From contig JAFGUR010000197.1 of assembly GCA_016938425.1 (NCBI GenBank), positions 1 to 19,853 of the forward strand: 19,853 nt of DNA. Direction: 5' to 3'. Below, in pieces: positions 1 through 7,374 of this stretch. The stretch comes from Fusobacteriaceae bacterium. GTDB taxonomy: Bacteria > Fusobacteriota > Fusobacteriia > Fusobacteriales > Fusobacteriaceae. The position numbers and the translations under genes are program-made. Position 1 is the first letter of the stretch; each line of letters begins with the position of its first letter. Under the pieces are notes generated by a model that did not search any database, had not been told where the DNA came from, and saw only the letters and a list, made by a program, of their open reading frames with translations.

Positions 1-1288
1 TCCAGTTGGAGAAAAATATTATATTAAAAATACTAATTTAGAAAATTTAGCAGGATTCTATACACTGGAATATAGAGTTTTAAAAGTGGAAAATAAAAGT
101 GTTGATGGAGAAATTCTATATTTGAAAGAAAGTGTTTTTAATAATTTTAGAAAAAAAATTAGACAAATAATAGAAAGTTTAAATTTTAGTAGTGGGCTTA
201 AGAATTTTTCAAAGGCAATAATATTGGGTGAAAAAAGCGATTTGAGTCATGAAACTGTTGAAAATTATAAATATGTAGGAGCATCCCATATTTTATCCAT
301 ATCAGGTCTTCATGTAGGAATAGTAATCTATTTATCACTACTTATTTTTAATTTTTTTGGATTTTCTTATCGATATAAATATAGTCTAACATTTATTTTG
401 CTTACATTTTATACAATGGTATTAAGAGATAATCCATCAGTAGTAAGAGCTTATATTATGGGAGGGATTTTCTTATTATCAAAAATATTTTTTGAAAAAT
501 CTGATGTAAAAAAAAGTTATTGTTTGGCAATTATAGTTTCTTTAAGCATATATCCAAGTTTTATAGAGGATATTTCATTTTTATTATCTTTTGGTGCACT
601 TTTTGGGATACTTTATTTATATCCTGTATATAAGAATAAAAATGAATATTTAAATATATTTATTTTAGGAATATCTATTCAAATATGTACATTACCATTC
701 TTAGTTTATTTTTTTGGAGCATTGCCTTTATTTTCTTTTTTTCCAAATATTTTTATAGTTTTTTGGGGTGAAATATTGATAACATTAATATTTTTAAATG
801 TTTTCTTAAATTTTTTAAAAATAGGTTTCATACTAGCTCCTATAACTCAATTGTTTTACGACATTTTTGATGTTTTTATAAATACTTGTAGTAAAATCCC
901 TTTTTTAAATTTAGAGTTAAAAAAGAATATAAGTATTTATCTTTTGTTTTTAATTTTTTTAAACTTATTTTTAATAATAAAAAAAAGGAAAGAATTATAT
1001 TATGGATTAATGGTTTTAGTAGTTTTTTATCAAATAGAGACTTATAAAATTATAGAAAATAAACAGATGATTTACTTTCCACAATATAAAGTAATTGTTG
1101 TAAAGAAACCAAATGAGCAAATTCAAAATTATTTAAGCAAAAGTAACGTAGTTATAGTTGATAAGAAAAATTCAGAAAAAATTGTACATAGTAATAAATA
1201 TACAGTTAATAATGGAGATAAAGTAACAATTCAAAATTTAGAGATAATATATATGAAAAATCAATTTTCCTATAAAAAGCATAAATAA
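1..1288 (+). CDS. ComEC/Rec2-family competence membrane protein, 3' part
   Basis: The frame is open from base 2 to the stop at 1288, so the true start lies left of the window; the GTG at 86 is internal. About 430 residues are visible. The core carries the family hallmark SHILSISGLHVG (about nt 284-320), followed by many hydrophobic segments typical of the Competence domain, the inner-membrane channel that passes single-stranded DNA into the cytoplasm during transformation. After the last membrane segment only about 75 residues remain. They look like a small beta-rich tail and not the roughly 250-residue metallo-beta-lactamase domain of long ComEC proteins. No continuation is evident in the other frames before the next gene at 1357, so this looks like a naturally short member and not a frameshift. 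The family call is firm; a role in transformation here is inferred. Confidence 0.88.
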   Translation, partial: PVGEKYYIKNTNLENLAGFYTLEYRVLKVENKSVDGEILYLKESVFNNFRKKIRQIIESLNFSSGLKNFSKAIILGEKSDLSHETVENYKYVGASHILSISGLHVGIVIYLSLLIFNFFGFSYRYKYSLTFILLTFYTMVLRDNPSVVRAYIMGGIFLLSKIFFEKSDVKKSYCLAIIVSLSIYPSFIEDISFLLSFGALFGILYLYPVYKNKNEYLNIFILGISIQICTLPFLVYFFGALPLFSFFPNIFIVFWGEILITLIFLNVFLNFLKIGFILAPITQLFYDIFDVFINTCSKIPFLNLELKKNISIYLLFLIFLNLFLIIKKRKELYYGLMVLVVFYQIETYKIIENKQMIYFPQYKVIVVKKPNEQIQNYLSKSNVVIVDKKNSEKIVHSNKYTVNNGDKVTIQNLEIIYMKNQFSYKKHK

Positions 1289-1356
1289 GAAAATTGCATA
1301 TGAGAATTAAATATGTTAAACTAATTAAAATATTATTAAGGAAGTAGGGATTTCTA

Positions 1357-2106
1357 ATGAAAAAAATATTAGAAAAGTTAAAATTTTATACAAGAAATTT
1401 TTCTCCATTATCAAAACTAATTTTGCTTTTAGTTTTTTTCTATGGAAGTTATAAGTTTGTTTCAAGTATAAAAGAAAATAAATTAGTTGTATTTTATGTA
1501 TTAATTTTTATGATGTCTATTGTTTTTCATGAAGTCGCACATGGATTTGTAGCTTATCTTAATGGAGATAATACAGCAAAAAATATGGGAAGACTAACTT
1601 TAAATCCTTTAAAGCATGTGGACATAGTAGGGATATTATTACCGCTAACATTAGTTTTTTTAGGAATTCCAGCTATTGGGTGGGCGAAACCAGTTCCTGT
1701 AAATTATAGAAATTTAAAAAATGGAAAAATAAGTATTTTTTTTGTTGCGATAGCAGGAATAGCGACAAATTTGATATTAGCAATAATAGCAGCATTAGTA
1801 TATAAAATACTTTTTACAACAAGTTATTTTGATAGATATTTGTTTGAAATAAGAGAAATTGCTAGTTATGTTTTTTCTTTGAATGTTTTATTAGCTTCAT
1901 TTAATATATTGCCAATACCACCTTTAGACGGATCCAAAATATTAACGTTATTTTTGAATAAAAAATATGAGTATAAATATTTAATTTTAGAAAAATATGG
2001 ATTTTTAATAATATTAATATTGATATGGACAAATATACTAAATATAATACTTAACCCTATTCATTATTTTTTTGTTAGAATAATTAAATTAATAACAGGA
2101 GTTTAA
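1357..2106 (+). CDS. Site-2 protease family (M50) membrane zinc metalloprotease
   Basis: This 249-residue protein has the zinc-binding motif HEVAH (residues 58-62, E59 catalytic) at the end of a hydrophobic segment. A second signature, NILPIPPLDG (183-192), supplies the third metal ligand, D191. This is the layout of the short YwhC/rhomboid-like site-2 protease family, which cleaves substrates within the membrane. There is no PDZ domain, unlike RseP. Four to six hydrophobic segments are visible. The ATG at 1357 is preceded by purine-rich AAGGAAG and TAGGGA. It lies 68 bp after the ComEC stop and 2 bp before the next gene, so it is probably co-transcribed with the TRIC channel gene. The substrate is unknown. 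Confidence 0.9.
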   Translation: MKKILEKLKFYTRNFSPLSKLILLLVFFYGSYKFVSSIKENKLVVFYVLIFMMSIVFHEVAHGFVAYLNGDNTAKNMGRLTLNPLKHVDIVGILLPLTLVFLGIPAIGWAKPVPVNYRNLKNGKISIFFVAIAGIATNLILAIIAALVYKILFTTSYFDRYLFEIREIASYVFSLNVLLASFNILPIPPLDGSKILTLFLNKKYEYKYLILEKYGFLIILILIWTNILNIILNPIHYFFVRIIKLITGV

Positions 2107-2108
2107 TA

Positions 2109-2726
2109 ATGGAAATAACCTCACTTTTAAATATAATAGGAGTTATCGCATTTTCTCTTTCTGGAGTATTAAAAGGATTAAAACATCAATTGGATATATT
2201 TGGAATTATTGTTTTAGGAACAATTACAGCAACAGGTGGAGGAATAATTCGTGATATTTTATTGAATAGAACTCCAAGAACAATAGTAAATGAAGGAGAT
2301 ATTTATTTATCCATTGTAATATCAATTATAGGATATTTAATAGCTCATAATTTACATTCTTTAGGGAAATTAATTGCAATAACAGATGCTTTAGGTTTGG
2401 CAGTTTTTGTAATAATAGGAGCAGAAGCAGCATTTACCTCAAATGAGAAAATAGGTTTAATGGGGACAGCATTAATGGCTACATTAACAGGTGTTGGTGG
2501 AGGTATAATTCGTGATAGCTTGGTTAGAGAAGTTCCTATTGTTTTAAAAGAAGATTTATATGCGACTTTATGTATAGTTGGAGGGATGCTCTATTATGTA
2601 TTTAAAGTTTATACAAAAATACCAGAGCAAATTTATTCTAATGGAATTATATTACTCATATTTATATTAAGAATAATTGCTATAAAATATAAGTTGTCTT
2701 TACCAAGAAAGAAAACCATTTATTAA
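2109..2726 (+). CDS. Trimeric intracellular cation channel family protein (YicG/UPF0126)
   Basis: This 205-residue membrane protein has two homologous halves. Each carries the family signature GGGIIRD (residues 43-49 and 130-136) inside a glycine-rich hydrophobic stretch, matching the duplicated three-helix design of prokaryotic TRIC channels. Its length is normal for the family. Known homologues form trimeric, K+-permeable channels in the inner membrane; the physiological role in bacteria is poorly defined. The start at 2109 follows the protease stop by 2 bp, with AGGAG at 2097-2101 inside the upstream gene, which supports translational coupling. No clear terminator follows. Confidence 0.92.
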   Translation: MEITSLLNIIGVIAFSLSGVLKGLKHQLDIFGIIVLGTITATGGGIIRDILLNRTPRTIVNEGDIYLSIVISIIGYLIAHNLHSLGKLIAITDALGLAVFVIIGAEAAFTSNEKIGLMGTALMATLTGVGGGIIRDSLVREVPIVLKEDLYATLCIVGGMLYYVFKVYTKIPEQIYSNGIILLIFILRIIAIKYKLSLPRKKTIY

Positions 2727-2738
2727 TTAGACTTAAAA

Positions 2739-2817
2739 CAAATAATATTTTTATTGATAAAGCATAGATTTTTGTTGTGAGTTTAAATTTTACAACGAGC
2801 TAAATAAATATTCGAGT
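2739..2817 (+). repeat. Partial repeat copy lacking the core
   Basis: CAAATAATATTTTTATTGAT at 2739-2758 recurs exactly at 2864-2883 inside the full repeat copy. It is followed by a segment with a GTTGT...ACAAC arm pair (2774-2778, 2792-2796) and CTAAATAA, which resembles the 3' end of both full copies. The G+C-rich core that should lie between these parts is missing. I read it as a tandem, internally deleted copy. Confidence 0.55.
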
Positions 2818-3037
2818 TAGTTACAAAGCTAAAAAATTATATGTACACTGTTGAAAATAATACCAAATAATATTTTTATTGATTTTACAGGAGTGGCGAG
2901 GACAGAGCCTTTGTCATGGATTCGAGCTTCGTCCCGAATCTTCCTCTCTTTCCTCTCGGCAGGTGGAGAGAGTACATAACCAGTTTTTATATAAGTAAAA
3001 TAGAGGCATTGAAGTTTTGCAACGATTATAAATAATA
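2818..3037 (+). repeat. Structured dispersed repeat, copy 1
   Basis: This is a 220-bp element nearly collinear with 9251-9470. It opens with TAGTTACAAAG..., continues through an AT-rich stretch, and reaches a conspicuously G+C-rich core from AGGAGTGGCGAGGA (2889-2902) to about 2970. It ends with a GTAAAATA...TTTTGCAAC segment. Core hairpins: GGCGAGG (2895-2901) with CCTTTGTC (2908-2915, one bulge); GATTCGAG (2919-2926) with CCCGAATC (2933-2940, one mismatch), closed by the conserved loop CTTCGT; and CTCTC (2953-2957) with GAGAG (2966-2970). It ends 19 bp before the next gene's ATG. A weak promoter-like pair, TTACAA (2821-2826) and TACACT (2844-2849), lies near its 5' end. The equivalent of the small ORF in copy 2 hits a stop after nine codons, so protein coding is unlikely. 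This element accounts for most of the 330-bp gap at 2727-3056. Confidence 0.8.
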
Positions 3038-3056
3038 TTCTTTAAGGAGGATAAAA

Positions 3057-4178
3057 ATGGAAGAATATAAAATTCTTATAGTAGAAGATATAAAAGCAGC
3101 ACATCTACTATATGAACAAGCATTAACAAATTATAATGACAATTATTCAGTTAAGTGTATAGATAGAGGGAAAGAGGCTTTAAAAGAGTTGAAGTATAAG
3201 AAGTATAATTTAATTATTTTGGATATAGATTTACCTGATATAAGAGGTGAAGAAGTACTAGAAAAAATAAGAGAAATGGGAGTTAATACACCAGTACTAA
3301 TTCTTACAGCTTTTGGACAAAAAAGTCTTGTAATTAATGTTACTGAATTTGGAATACATGATTATTTACTAAAACCTCTGGATTTAGATGTTTTAAGAGA
3401 TAGAGTAAATGAAATTTTGCTAGGAAATAAAAAAATAGTAATAAAAGGTAAAAAATCAAAATCCATTCCTGAAATTATAAATCATAAAGAAGTGGAAATA
3501 GATGAAGATAAAAAATATTTATGGAAGAAAAAAGTAAAATGTCCAGTATGTAATCATGAATTTGAGACATATAATTATAAAAATAAATCTCAAGTTTTAA
3601 TTGAAAAAGAGTCAGATTTTCATGAAGTTTTCGAAAAAATAGATCCAATAATGTATGATGTGTATGTGTGTACAAATTGTTATTATGCAGAAGTTTTTCA
3701 GGATTTTGAGAAACTTTCAAGTGAAAATATAAAAAGGATTTCTTCTGAGAAAAGGCAAACACTAAGTAATTTTAAAGAAAAGAGAAGTATAGAGGATGCT
3801 ATAGAAAGTTTCAATTTAGCAATAGAAACAAATGATTTATATGAAAAAGTAAATGAATCTCATTTGGCTAATTTATTTTTAAAAAAGGCTTGGCTTTATA
3901 GGAATTTAAAGGATTATCCTAGAGAAAAAGAAAATATGCAAAAAGCTTTAGAATTATATGAAAAAAAATATTTAACAGCTAAATCAATTAATGGAATGTT
4001 AAGTGAAAATGGCTTAGCTTATTTAATAGCTGAACTTTCAAGGAGAGTTGGAGATTATCAAAAAGCTCATAATTATTTTAAAAAAGTTTTAAATGATAAA
4101 AATATAAAAGATGAAAAATATATTTATAATTTGGCAAAGAAGCAAATTGAAAATTTAAAAGAGGAAGAAAGTAAATGA
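3057..4178 (+). CDS. Response regulator: REC domain fused to DUF2225 and a TPR-like tail
   Basis: Residues 1-122 form a complete receiver domain with acidic pair E10/D11, phosphoacceptor D56 (LIILDIDLPD), T84 and K106 (LLKP), so phosphorylation should be possible. After a linker, residues 158-235 match DUF2225, with two CxxC knuckles (C162/C165 and C205/C208) that probably bind one metal ion. Residues 240-365 are helical with TPR-like repeats. There is no recognisable DNA-binding or enzymatic output domain, so signalling probably runs through protein contacts; that is inference. No histidine kinase is encoded in the window, so it is an orphan here. A strong AAGGAGG (3043-3049) precedes the ATG. 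The stop overlaps the yigZ-like start (ATGA), which shows coupling. The leader carries repeat copy 1. Confidence 0.88.
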   Translation: MEEYKILIVEDIKAAHLLYEQALTNYNDNYSVKCIDRGKEALKELKYKKYNLIILDIDLPDIRGEEVLEKIREMGVNTPVLILTAFGQKSLVINVTEFGIHDYLLKPLDLDVLRDRVNEILLGNKKIVIKGKKSKSIPEIINHKEVEIDEDKKYLWKKKVKCPVCNHEFETYNYKNKSQVLIEKESDFHEVFEKIDPIMYDVYVCTNCYYAEVFQDFEKLSSENIKRISSEKRQTLSNFKEKRSIEDAIESFNLAIETNDLYEKVNESHLANLFLKKAWLYRNLKDYPREKENMQKALELYEKKYLTAKSINGMLSENGLAYLIAELSRRVGDYQKAHNYFKKVLNDKNIKDEKYIYNLAKKQIENLKEEESK

Positions 4179-4753
4179 AAACAGTTTTAAAAGAGACTGA
4201 AATTGAATTTGAAGAAAAAAAATCAAAATTTATTGGGTATATAAAGCCAATAAATAGTATAAGAGAAGCAGAAAATTTTATAAAAACTATCAAAGAAATG
4301 CACTCTAATGCTACACATAATTGCTCAGCATATAGGATCATAGAAAATGGACAGGAATATTATAAGTTTGATGATGATGGGGAGCCAAGTGGAACAGCAG
4401 GTAAGCCCATAGGAGAGATACTAACTACATTAGGAGTATTTAATGTAGTTGTAGTTGTGACGCGTTATTTTGGAGGTATAAAGTTAGGGGCAGGAGGACT
4501 TATTAGAAACTATGCAAAAACTGCCAAACTTGCTGTTAATGAATCAGGCATAGTTGATTATATTGAGAAAAAGATATATTTAATAGATTTTAGTTACAGT
4601 AAAAGTTCTGAAATTGATAGATTTATTAATGAAAATAGAATTGAGGTTTTAGAGAAGACTTTTGAAGAAAGAGTTTCGTACAAAATGAGCTTATCAAATA
4701 TAGAAACAGAAAAAATAAAAGAAATAAATGATATTGTTTTTATTGAGTTATAA
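4175..4753 (+). CDS. YigZ/IMPACT family protein
   Basis: This 192-residue protein has the full UPF0029/IMPACT signature: KFIGYIKPI (18-26), HSNATHNCSAYRI (43-55), DDDGEPSGTAGKPI (66-79) and VVTRYFGGIKLGAGGLIRNY (94-113). A C-terminal ferredoxin-like domain of the kind seen in bacterial YigZ follows. Homologues are soluble cytoplasmic proteins linked to translation or nucleotide binding in eukaryotes (IMPACT, a Gcn2 regulator); the bacterial function is unresolved. The start overlaps the upstream response-regulator stop by 4 bp, and RNase H starts 15 bp downstream, so the three genes form an operon. Confidence 0.93.
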   Translation: MKTVLKETEIEFEEKKSKFIGYIKPINSIREAENFIKTIKEMHSNATHNCSAYRIIENGQEYYKFDDDGEPSGTAGKPIGEILTTLGVFNVVVVVTRYFGGIKLGAGGLIRNYAKTAKLAVNESGIVDYIEKKIYLIDFSYSKSSEIDRFINENRIEVLEKTFEERVSYKMSLSNIETEKIKEINDIVFIEL

Positions 4754-4768
4754 GGATTGTGAGGAGAA

Positions 4769-5548
4769 ATGAAGAAGAAATACTATTCATATTATTTAAA
4801 TGAAACTACATTTGGAATAGTAGATACTTGGGAAATGTGCCAAGAAATATGTAAGGGTGTAAAAGGAGCCAAATATAAAAGTTTTGAAAAAAAATTGGAT
4901 GCTGAAAAATGGTTAAAAGGTGATTACGAAGAAGTTAAAAAAATAAAGAAATATTATGCTGTTTATTATGTTGAAACTGAGCTTTCAAAAATTTATGATG
5001 ACTGGAATTTATGTCAAAAATCAATGAAAAACAAAAAAGTGAGATATAAGGGATTTAAAACTTACAGTGAAGCTGAAAAATGGCTTGAGCATGGTGCAGA
5101 ATATGAAGATATAAATAAAATTAAAGAAAATTTATCTGAAGGAATATATTTTGATGCTGGAACAGGTAGAGGAATAGGGGTAGAAGTAAGAGTTACAGAT
5201 AGAAAAGGAATTTCATTGGTAGGAAAAATAGTACCAAAAGAAAAAGTAAATGAATTTGGGAATTATTTATGTAAAGAAGGTTCTACAAATAATTATGGCG
5301 AGTTAATGGGGATATATATAGCTTTAAAGCTTGCTTTAAAAACAGATGTAAAAAATATTTTTGGGGATAGTAAATTAATTTTGGAATATTGGTCAAAGGG
5401 AATTGGAAAATTAGGTTCTTTAGATGAAGGAACAGTGGAGTTAATTAAATTAGTGAAAGAACTTAGAGTTGCATATGAGCAAAAGGGTGGGGAAATATTC
5501 TACATATCAGGTGATTATAATCCAGCAGATCTAGGATTTCATAGATAA
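4769..5548 (+). CDS. Ribonuclease HI with two N-terminal hybrid-binding domains
   Basis: The protein begins with two tandem copies (about residues 3-50 and 60-107) of the caulimovirus-viroplasmin-like hybrid-binding domain. Each follows the pattern KKYY...W..C......YK.F....EAEKWL. A catalytic RNase H fold follows (about 122-259) with all four metal-coordinating acids: D129 (YFDAG), E178 (NNYGELMG), D200 (FGDSKL) and D254 (NPADLG). It should degrade the RNA strand of RNA/DNA hybrids, with the N-terminal domains raising affinity. At 259 residues it is longer than the E. coli enzyme (155). The AGGAG just upstream of the ATG fits this start. It is the last gene of the response-regulator operon; no terminator is obvious before the rpmE promoters. 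Confidence 0.93.
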   Translation: MKKKYYSYYLNETTFGIVDTWEMCQEICKGVKGAKYKSFEKKLDAEKWLKGDYEEVKKIKKYYAVYYVETELSKIYDDWNLCQKSMKNKKVRYKGFKTYSEAEKWLEHGAEYEDINKIKENLSEGIYFDAGTGRGIGVEVRVTDRKGISLVGKIVPKEKVNEFGNYLCKEGSTNNYGELMGIYIALKLALKTDVKNIFGDSKLILEYWSKGIGKLGSLDEGTVELIKLVKELRVAYEQKGGEIFYISGDYNPADLGFHR

Positions 5549-5561
5549 AATTAAATGTTAC

Positions 5562-5590
5562 TTGCAATTTTTATATAGATGTTGTATAAT
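5562..5590 (+). promoter_or_regulatory. Distal rpmE promoter P1
   Basis: TTGCAA (5562-5567), 17-bp spacer, perfect TATAAT (5585-5590). It would give a leader of about 120 nt ahead of rpmE. Confidence 0.75.
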
Positions 5591-5650
5591 GTTTTGCTAA
5601 ATGAATGAAAGATTATAGAGATTATAAGTATTTCCAAAGGGAAAAAGTGC

Positions 5651-5679
5651 TTGAAAATTTCTATAGTCTATGATACAAT
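5651..5679 (+). promoter_or_regulatory. Proximal rpmE promoter P2
   Basis: TTGAAA (5651-5656), 17-bp spacer, TACAAT (5674-5679). It gives a leader of about 30 nt with the GAGGTGG ribosome binding site. Confidence 0.7.
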
Positions 5680-5718
5680 ATATTTCGATTATAAAGTTTT
5701 GAAAGAGGTGGAAAAGTA

Positions 5719-5928
5719 ATGAAAGAAGGTTTACATCCAAACTACAAAGTAGTTGAAGTTGAATGCTCTTGTGGAAATAAATTTGAAACAAGATCAACTT
5801 ATGCTAAAGGTGATAAGTTAAATATAGCTGTTTGTTCAAGTTGTCATCCGTTTTACACAGGAAAAGCTAAGTTCGTAGACGAAACTGGAAGAGTTGACAA
5901 ATTTAAACAAAAATACGGTCTTAAATAA
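5719..5928 (+). CDS. rpmE: 50S ribosomal protein L31, zinc-binding type
   Basis: This 69-residue protein opens MKEGLHPNYK and has the four zinc-ligand cysteines C16, C18, C39 and C42 (ECSCGN and CSSCHPFYTGKAK). That makes it the C+ form and not the zinc-free paralogue made under zinc limitation. The C-terminal GRVDKFKQKYG is typical. L31 bridges the 50S and 30S subunits. It is monocistronic: two sigma-70-type promoters lie upstream, GAAAGAGGTGG provides the ribosome binding site, and a hairpin with a T run starts at the stop codon. Confidence 0.98.
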   Translation: MKEGLHPNYKVVEVECSCGNKFETRSTYAKGDKLNIAVCSSCHPFYTGKAKFVDETGRVDKFKQKYGLK

Positions 5929-5958
5929 AAAAACAGGGCAAAGTAGTCCTGTTTTTTT
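5927..5958 (+). terminator. Intrinsic terminator of rpmE
   Basis: An A7-CAGG arm (5927-5937) pairs with CCTG-T7 (5948-5958) over a loop of about 10 nt, directly after the rpmE stop. The A/T symmetry could let it work in both directions. Confidence 0.85.
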
Positions 5959-6041
5959 ATGCAAAGATATAAATATAATTTAAAAAAATTAATAGATAGG
6001 CTAAAATATTATTTTGATTTTATAAAAAAATAGTCATATAG

Positions 6042-6070
6042 TTGGAAAAAAATAAAAATTATGGTAAAAT
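6042..6070 (+). promoter_or_regulatory. Promoter of the exported-protein/upp operon
   Basis: TTGGAA (6042-6047), 17-bp spacer, TAAAAT (6065-6070), with TG just upstream of the -10 box. It lies about 75 bp before the start at 6144. Confidence 0.65.
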
Positions 6071-6143
6071 ATAAGTAGTAGAATAAAAATTGCAATAAGT
6101 ATACAAAGTTGTTAGAGAAAAGTCTCTAAAAGGAGTGTATTTT

Positions 6144-6557
6144 ATGAAAATTAGAAATGTAATGTTTATGATATTATTTTTAGGTATGATGACTAATTTG
6201 TTTGCAAATGTTTATGTTAAAGATTTGGCAAATATAAAATCGATTGAAATAGAAGGAACTGGTATAGCAAAAGGAGGTAAAACTCCAGCTTTTAGACAAC
6301 TAGAATCTTCTGATGAAGCAAAAAAAGTTGCACTAACAGAATTAGTGGCCTATTTAAAAGCTATAAAAGATAAAAAAGGCAGAACATTAGAAGAACTTGC
6401 TACAACAAATTCAGCTCTTCAAGTAGTCTTTGGAGAGGTTATCAAAGAAAGCCCAGTTATATCAAAAGAATGGGATAAAAATGACAATTCTATAGTAATA
6501 ATAAAAGTAGATTTAATAAAATTAAAAGAGAAATTGAATAAGATAGGAGTGGAATAA
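6144..6557 (+). CDS. Small exported protein, possibly LPP20-like
   Basis: I chose the ATG at 6144 because AGGAG (6131-6135) is well spaced for it; the in-frame GTG at 6135 overlaps that site. The 137-residue product starts with a short signal peptide (two basic residues, a hydrophobic stretch to about residue 19, then LFA before N22), so it is probably released to the periplasm; there is no lipobox cysteine. The mature part has an alternating beta/alpha pattern with DEAKKVALTELVAYLKAI, then FGEVIKESPVI and a final IVIIKVDLIKLKEKL strand-helix. This recalls the small LPP20/FlgT-N domain of envelope proteins, but that is only a pattern resemblance. The stop shares one base with the upp start, so the two genes are coupled although their functions seem unrelated. 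Confidence 0.85.
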   Translation: MKIRNVMFMILFLGMMTNLFANVYVKDLANIKSIEIEGTGIAKGGKTPAFRQLESSDEAKKVALTELVAYLKAIKDKKGRTLEELATTNSALQVVFGEVIKESPVISKEWDKNDNSIVIIKVDLIKLKEKLNKIGVE

Positions 6558-7180
6558 TGGCAGTTTTTGAAATGAATCACCCGTTAATACAACACAAATT
6601 ATCGTATCTACGAAATAAGAATACAGATACAAAGAGTTTTAGAGAAAATCTAAATGAAATAGCTAGTTTGATGACTTATGAAGCAGGAAAAACATTAGAA
6701 TTAAAAGAAATTGACACAGAAACGCCAATCCAAAAAACTAAAACAAAAGTTTTGGCATCTCAAGTTTCTATAGTTCCTATATTAAGAGCTGGATTAGGAA
6801 TGGTAGAAGGAATTGTAAACTTAATACCTACAGCAAGAGTTGGGCATATAGGAGTTTATAGAAATGAGGAAACTTTAGAACCGGTTTATTATTACTGTAA
6901 ATTACCTCAAGGAATAGAAAAAGGAAAAGTATTTTTAGTGGATCCTATGCTTGCAACAGGAGGATCAGCTAATTATGCTATTGATTATCTTAAAGAAAAA
7001 GGTTGTAAAGATATTCAATTTTTGTGCATTATTGCAGCGCCAGAAGGTATAAAAAAAGTTGAAGAAAAACATCCAGATGTTGATATTTATGTAGCTTGTG
7101 TTGATGAAGGATTAAATGAAAAATCATACATTTATCCAGGTTTAGGTGATGCTGGAGATAGAATATTTGGAACAAAATAA
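6557..7180 (+). CDS. upp: Uracil phosphoribosyltransferase
   Basis: This 207-residue enzyme is the standard length. The PRPP-binding loop is VFLVDPMLATGGSA (125-138), and the C-terminal uracil-binding signature is GLGDAGDRIFGT (195-206). SIVPILRAGLGM (71-82) is also characteristic. It converts uracil plus PRPP to UMP in the cytoplasm for pyrimidine salvage. The ATG overlaps the preceding stop by one base (TAATG), with AGGAGTGG upstream. A rho-independent terminator follows within a few bases, which closes a two-gene operon. Confidence 0.98.
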   Translation: MAVFEMNHPLIQHKLSYLRNKNTDTKSFRENLNEIASLMTYEAGKTLELKEIDTETPIQKTKTKVLASQVSIVPILRAGLGMVEGIVNLIPTARVGHIGVYRNEETLEPVYYYCKLPQGIEKGKVFLVDPMLATGGSANYAIDYLKEKGCKDIQFLCIIAAPEGIKKVEEKHPDVDIYVACVDEGLNEKSYIYPGLGDAGDRIFGTK

Positions 7181-7182
7181 TT

Positions 7183-7204
7183 AAGAGGCTTTAGGCCTCT
7201 TTTT
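7183..7204 (+). terminator. Intrinsic terminator of upp
   Basis: AAGAGGC (7183-7189) pairs with GCCTCTT (7195-7201) over a 5-nt loop, followed by further Ts. Confidence 0.85.
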
Positions 7205-7253
7205 ATACTTATAGAAAATTACAAATTTTTATGTAATAAGTGCAAATCAAAAT

Positions 7254-7374
7254 GTGACAGAGTCACCTTTATTGTTAAAAATAAGATTGAAAACTTTTAA
7301 GATCAATAGTTTTTTATTTTTCAGTAGTTCCTAATTACTAGTGAAAATTAAGTTTTTATATAAGTGAAGTCACT
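7254..7374. promoter_or_regulatory. Two GTGAC/GTCAC-type inverted repeats upstream of rfaE2
   Basis: GTGAC-AGA-GTCAC (7254-7266) and AGTGA-AG-TCACT (7363-7374) lie in the upp-rfaE2 gap, upstream of the rfaE2 promoter. Related half-sites suggest binding by one dimeric regulator, but short palindromes of this size can arise by chance. Confidence 0.3.

Noticed and set aside
86..88. GTG at 86 as the start of the ComEC-like gene
   Set aside because: The frame is open to the window edge, there is no ribosome binding site before it, and family members extend further upstream.
3475..3762. Minus-strand ORF inside the response-regulator gene
   Set aside because: It is antisense to the DUF2225 cysteine region; its low-complexity F/L/H-rich product is typical of an antisense shadow in AT-rich DNA.
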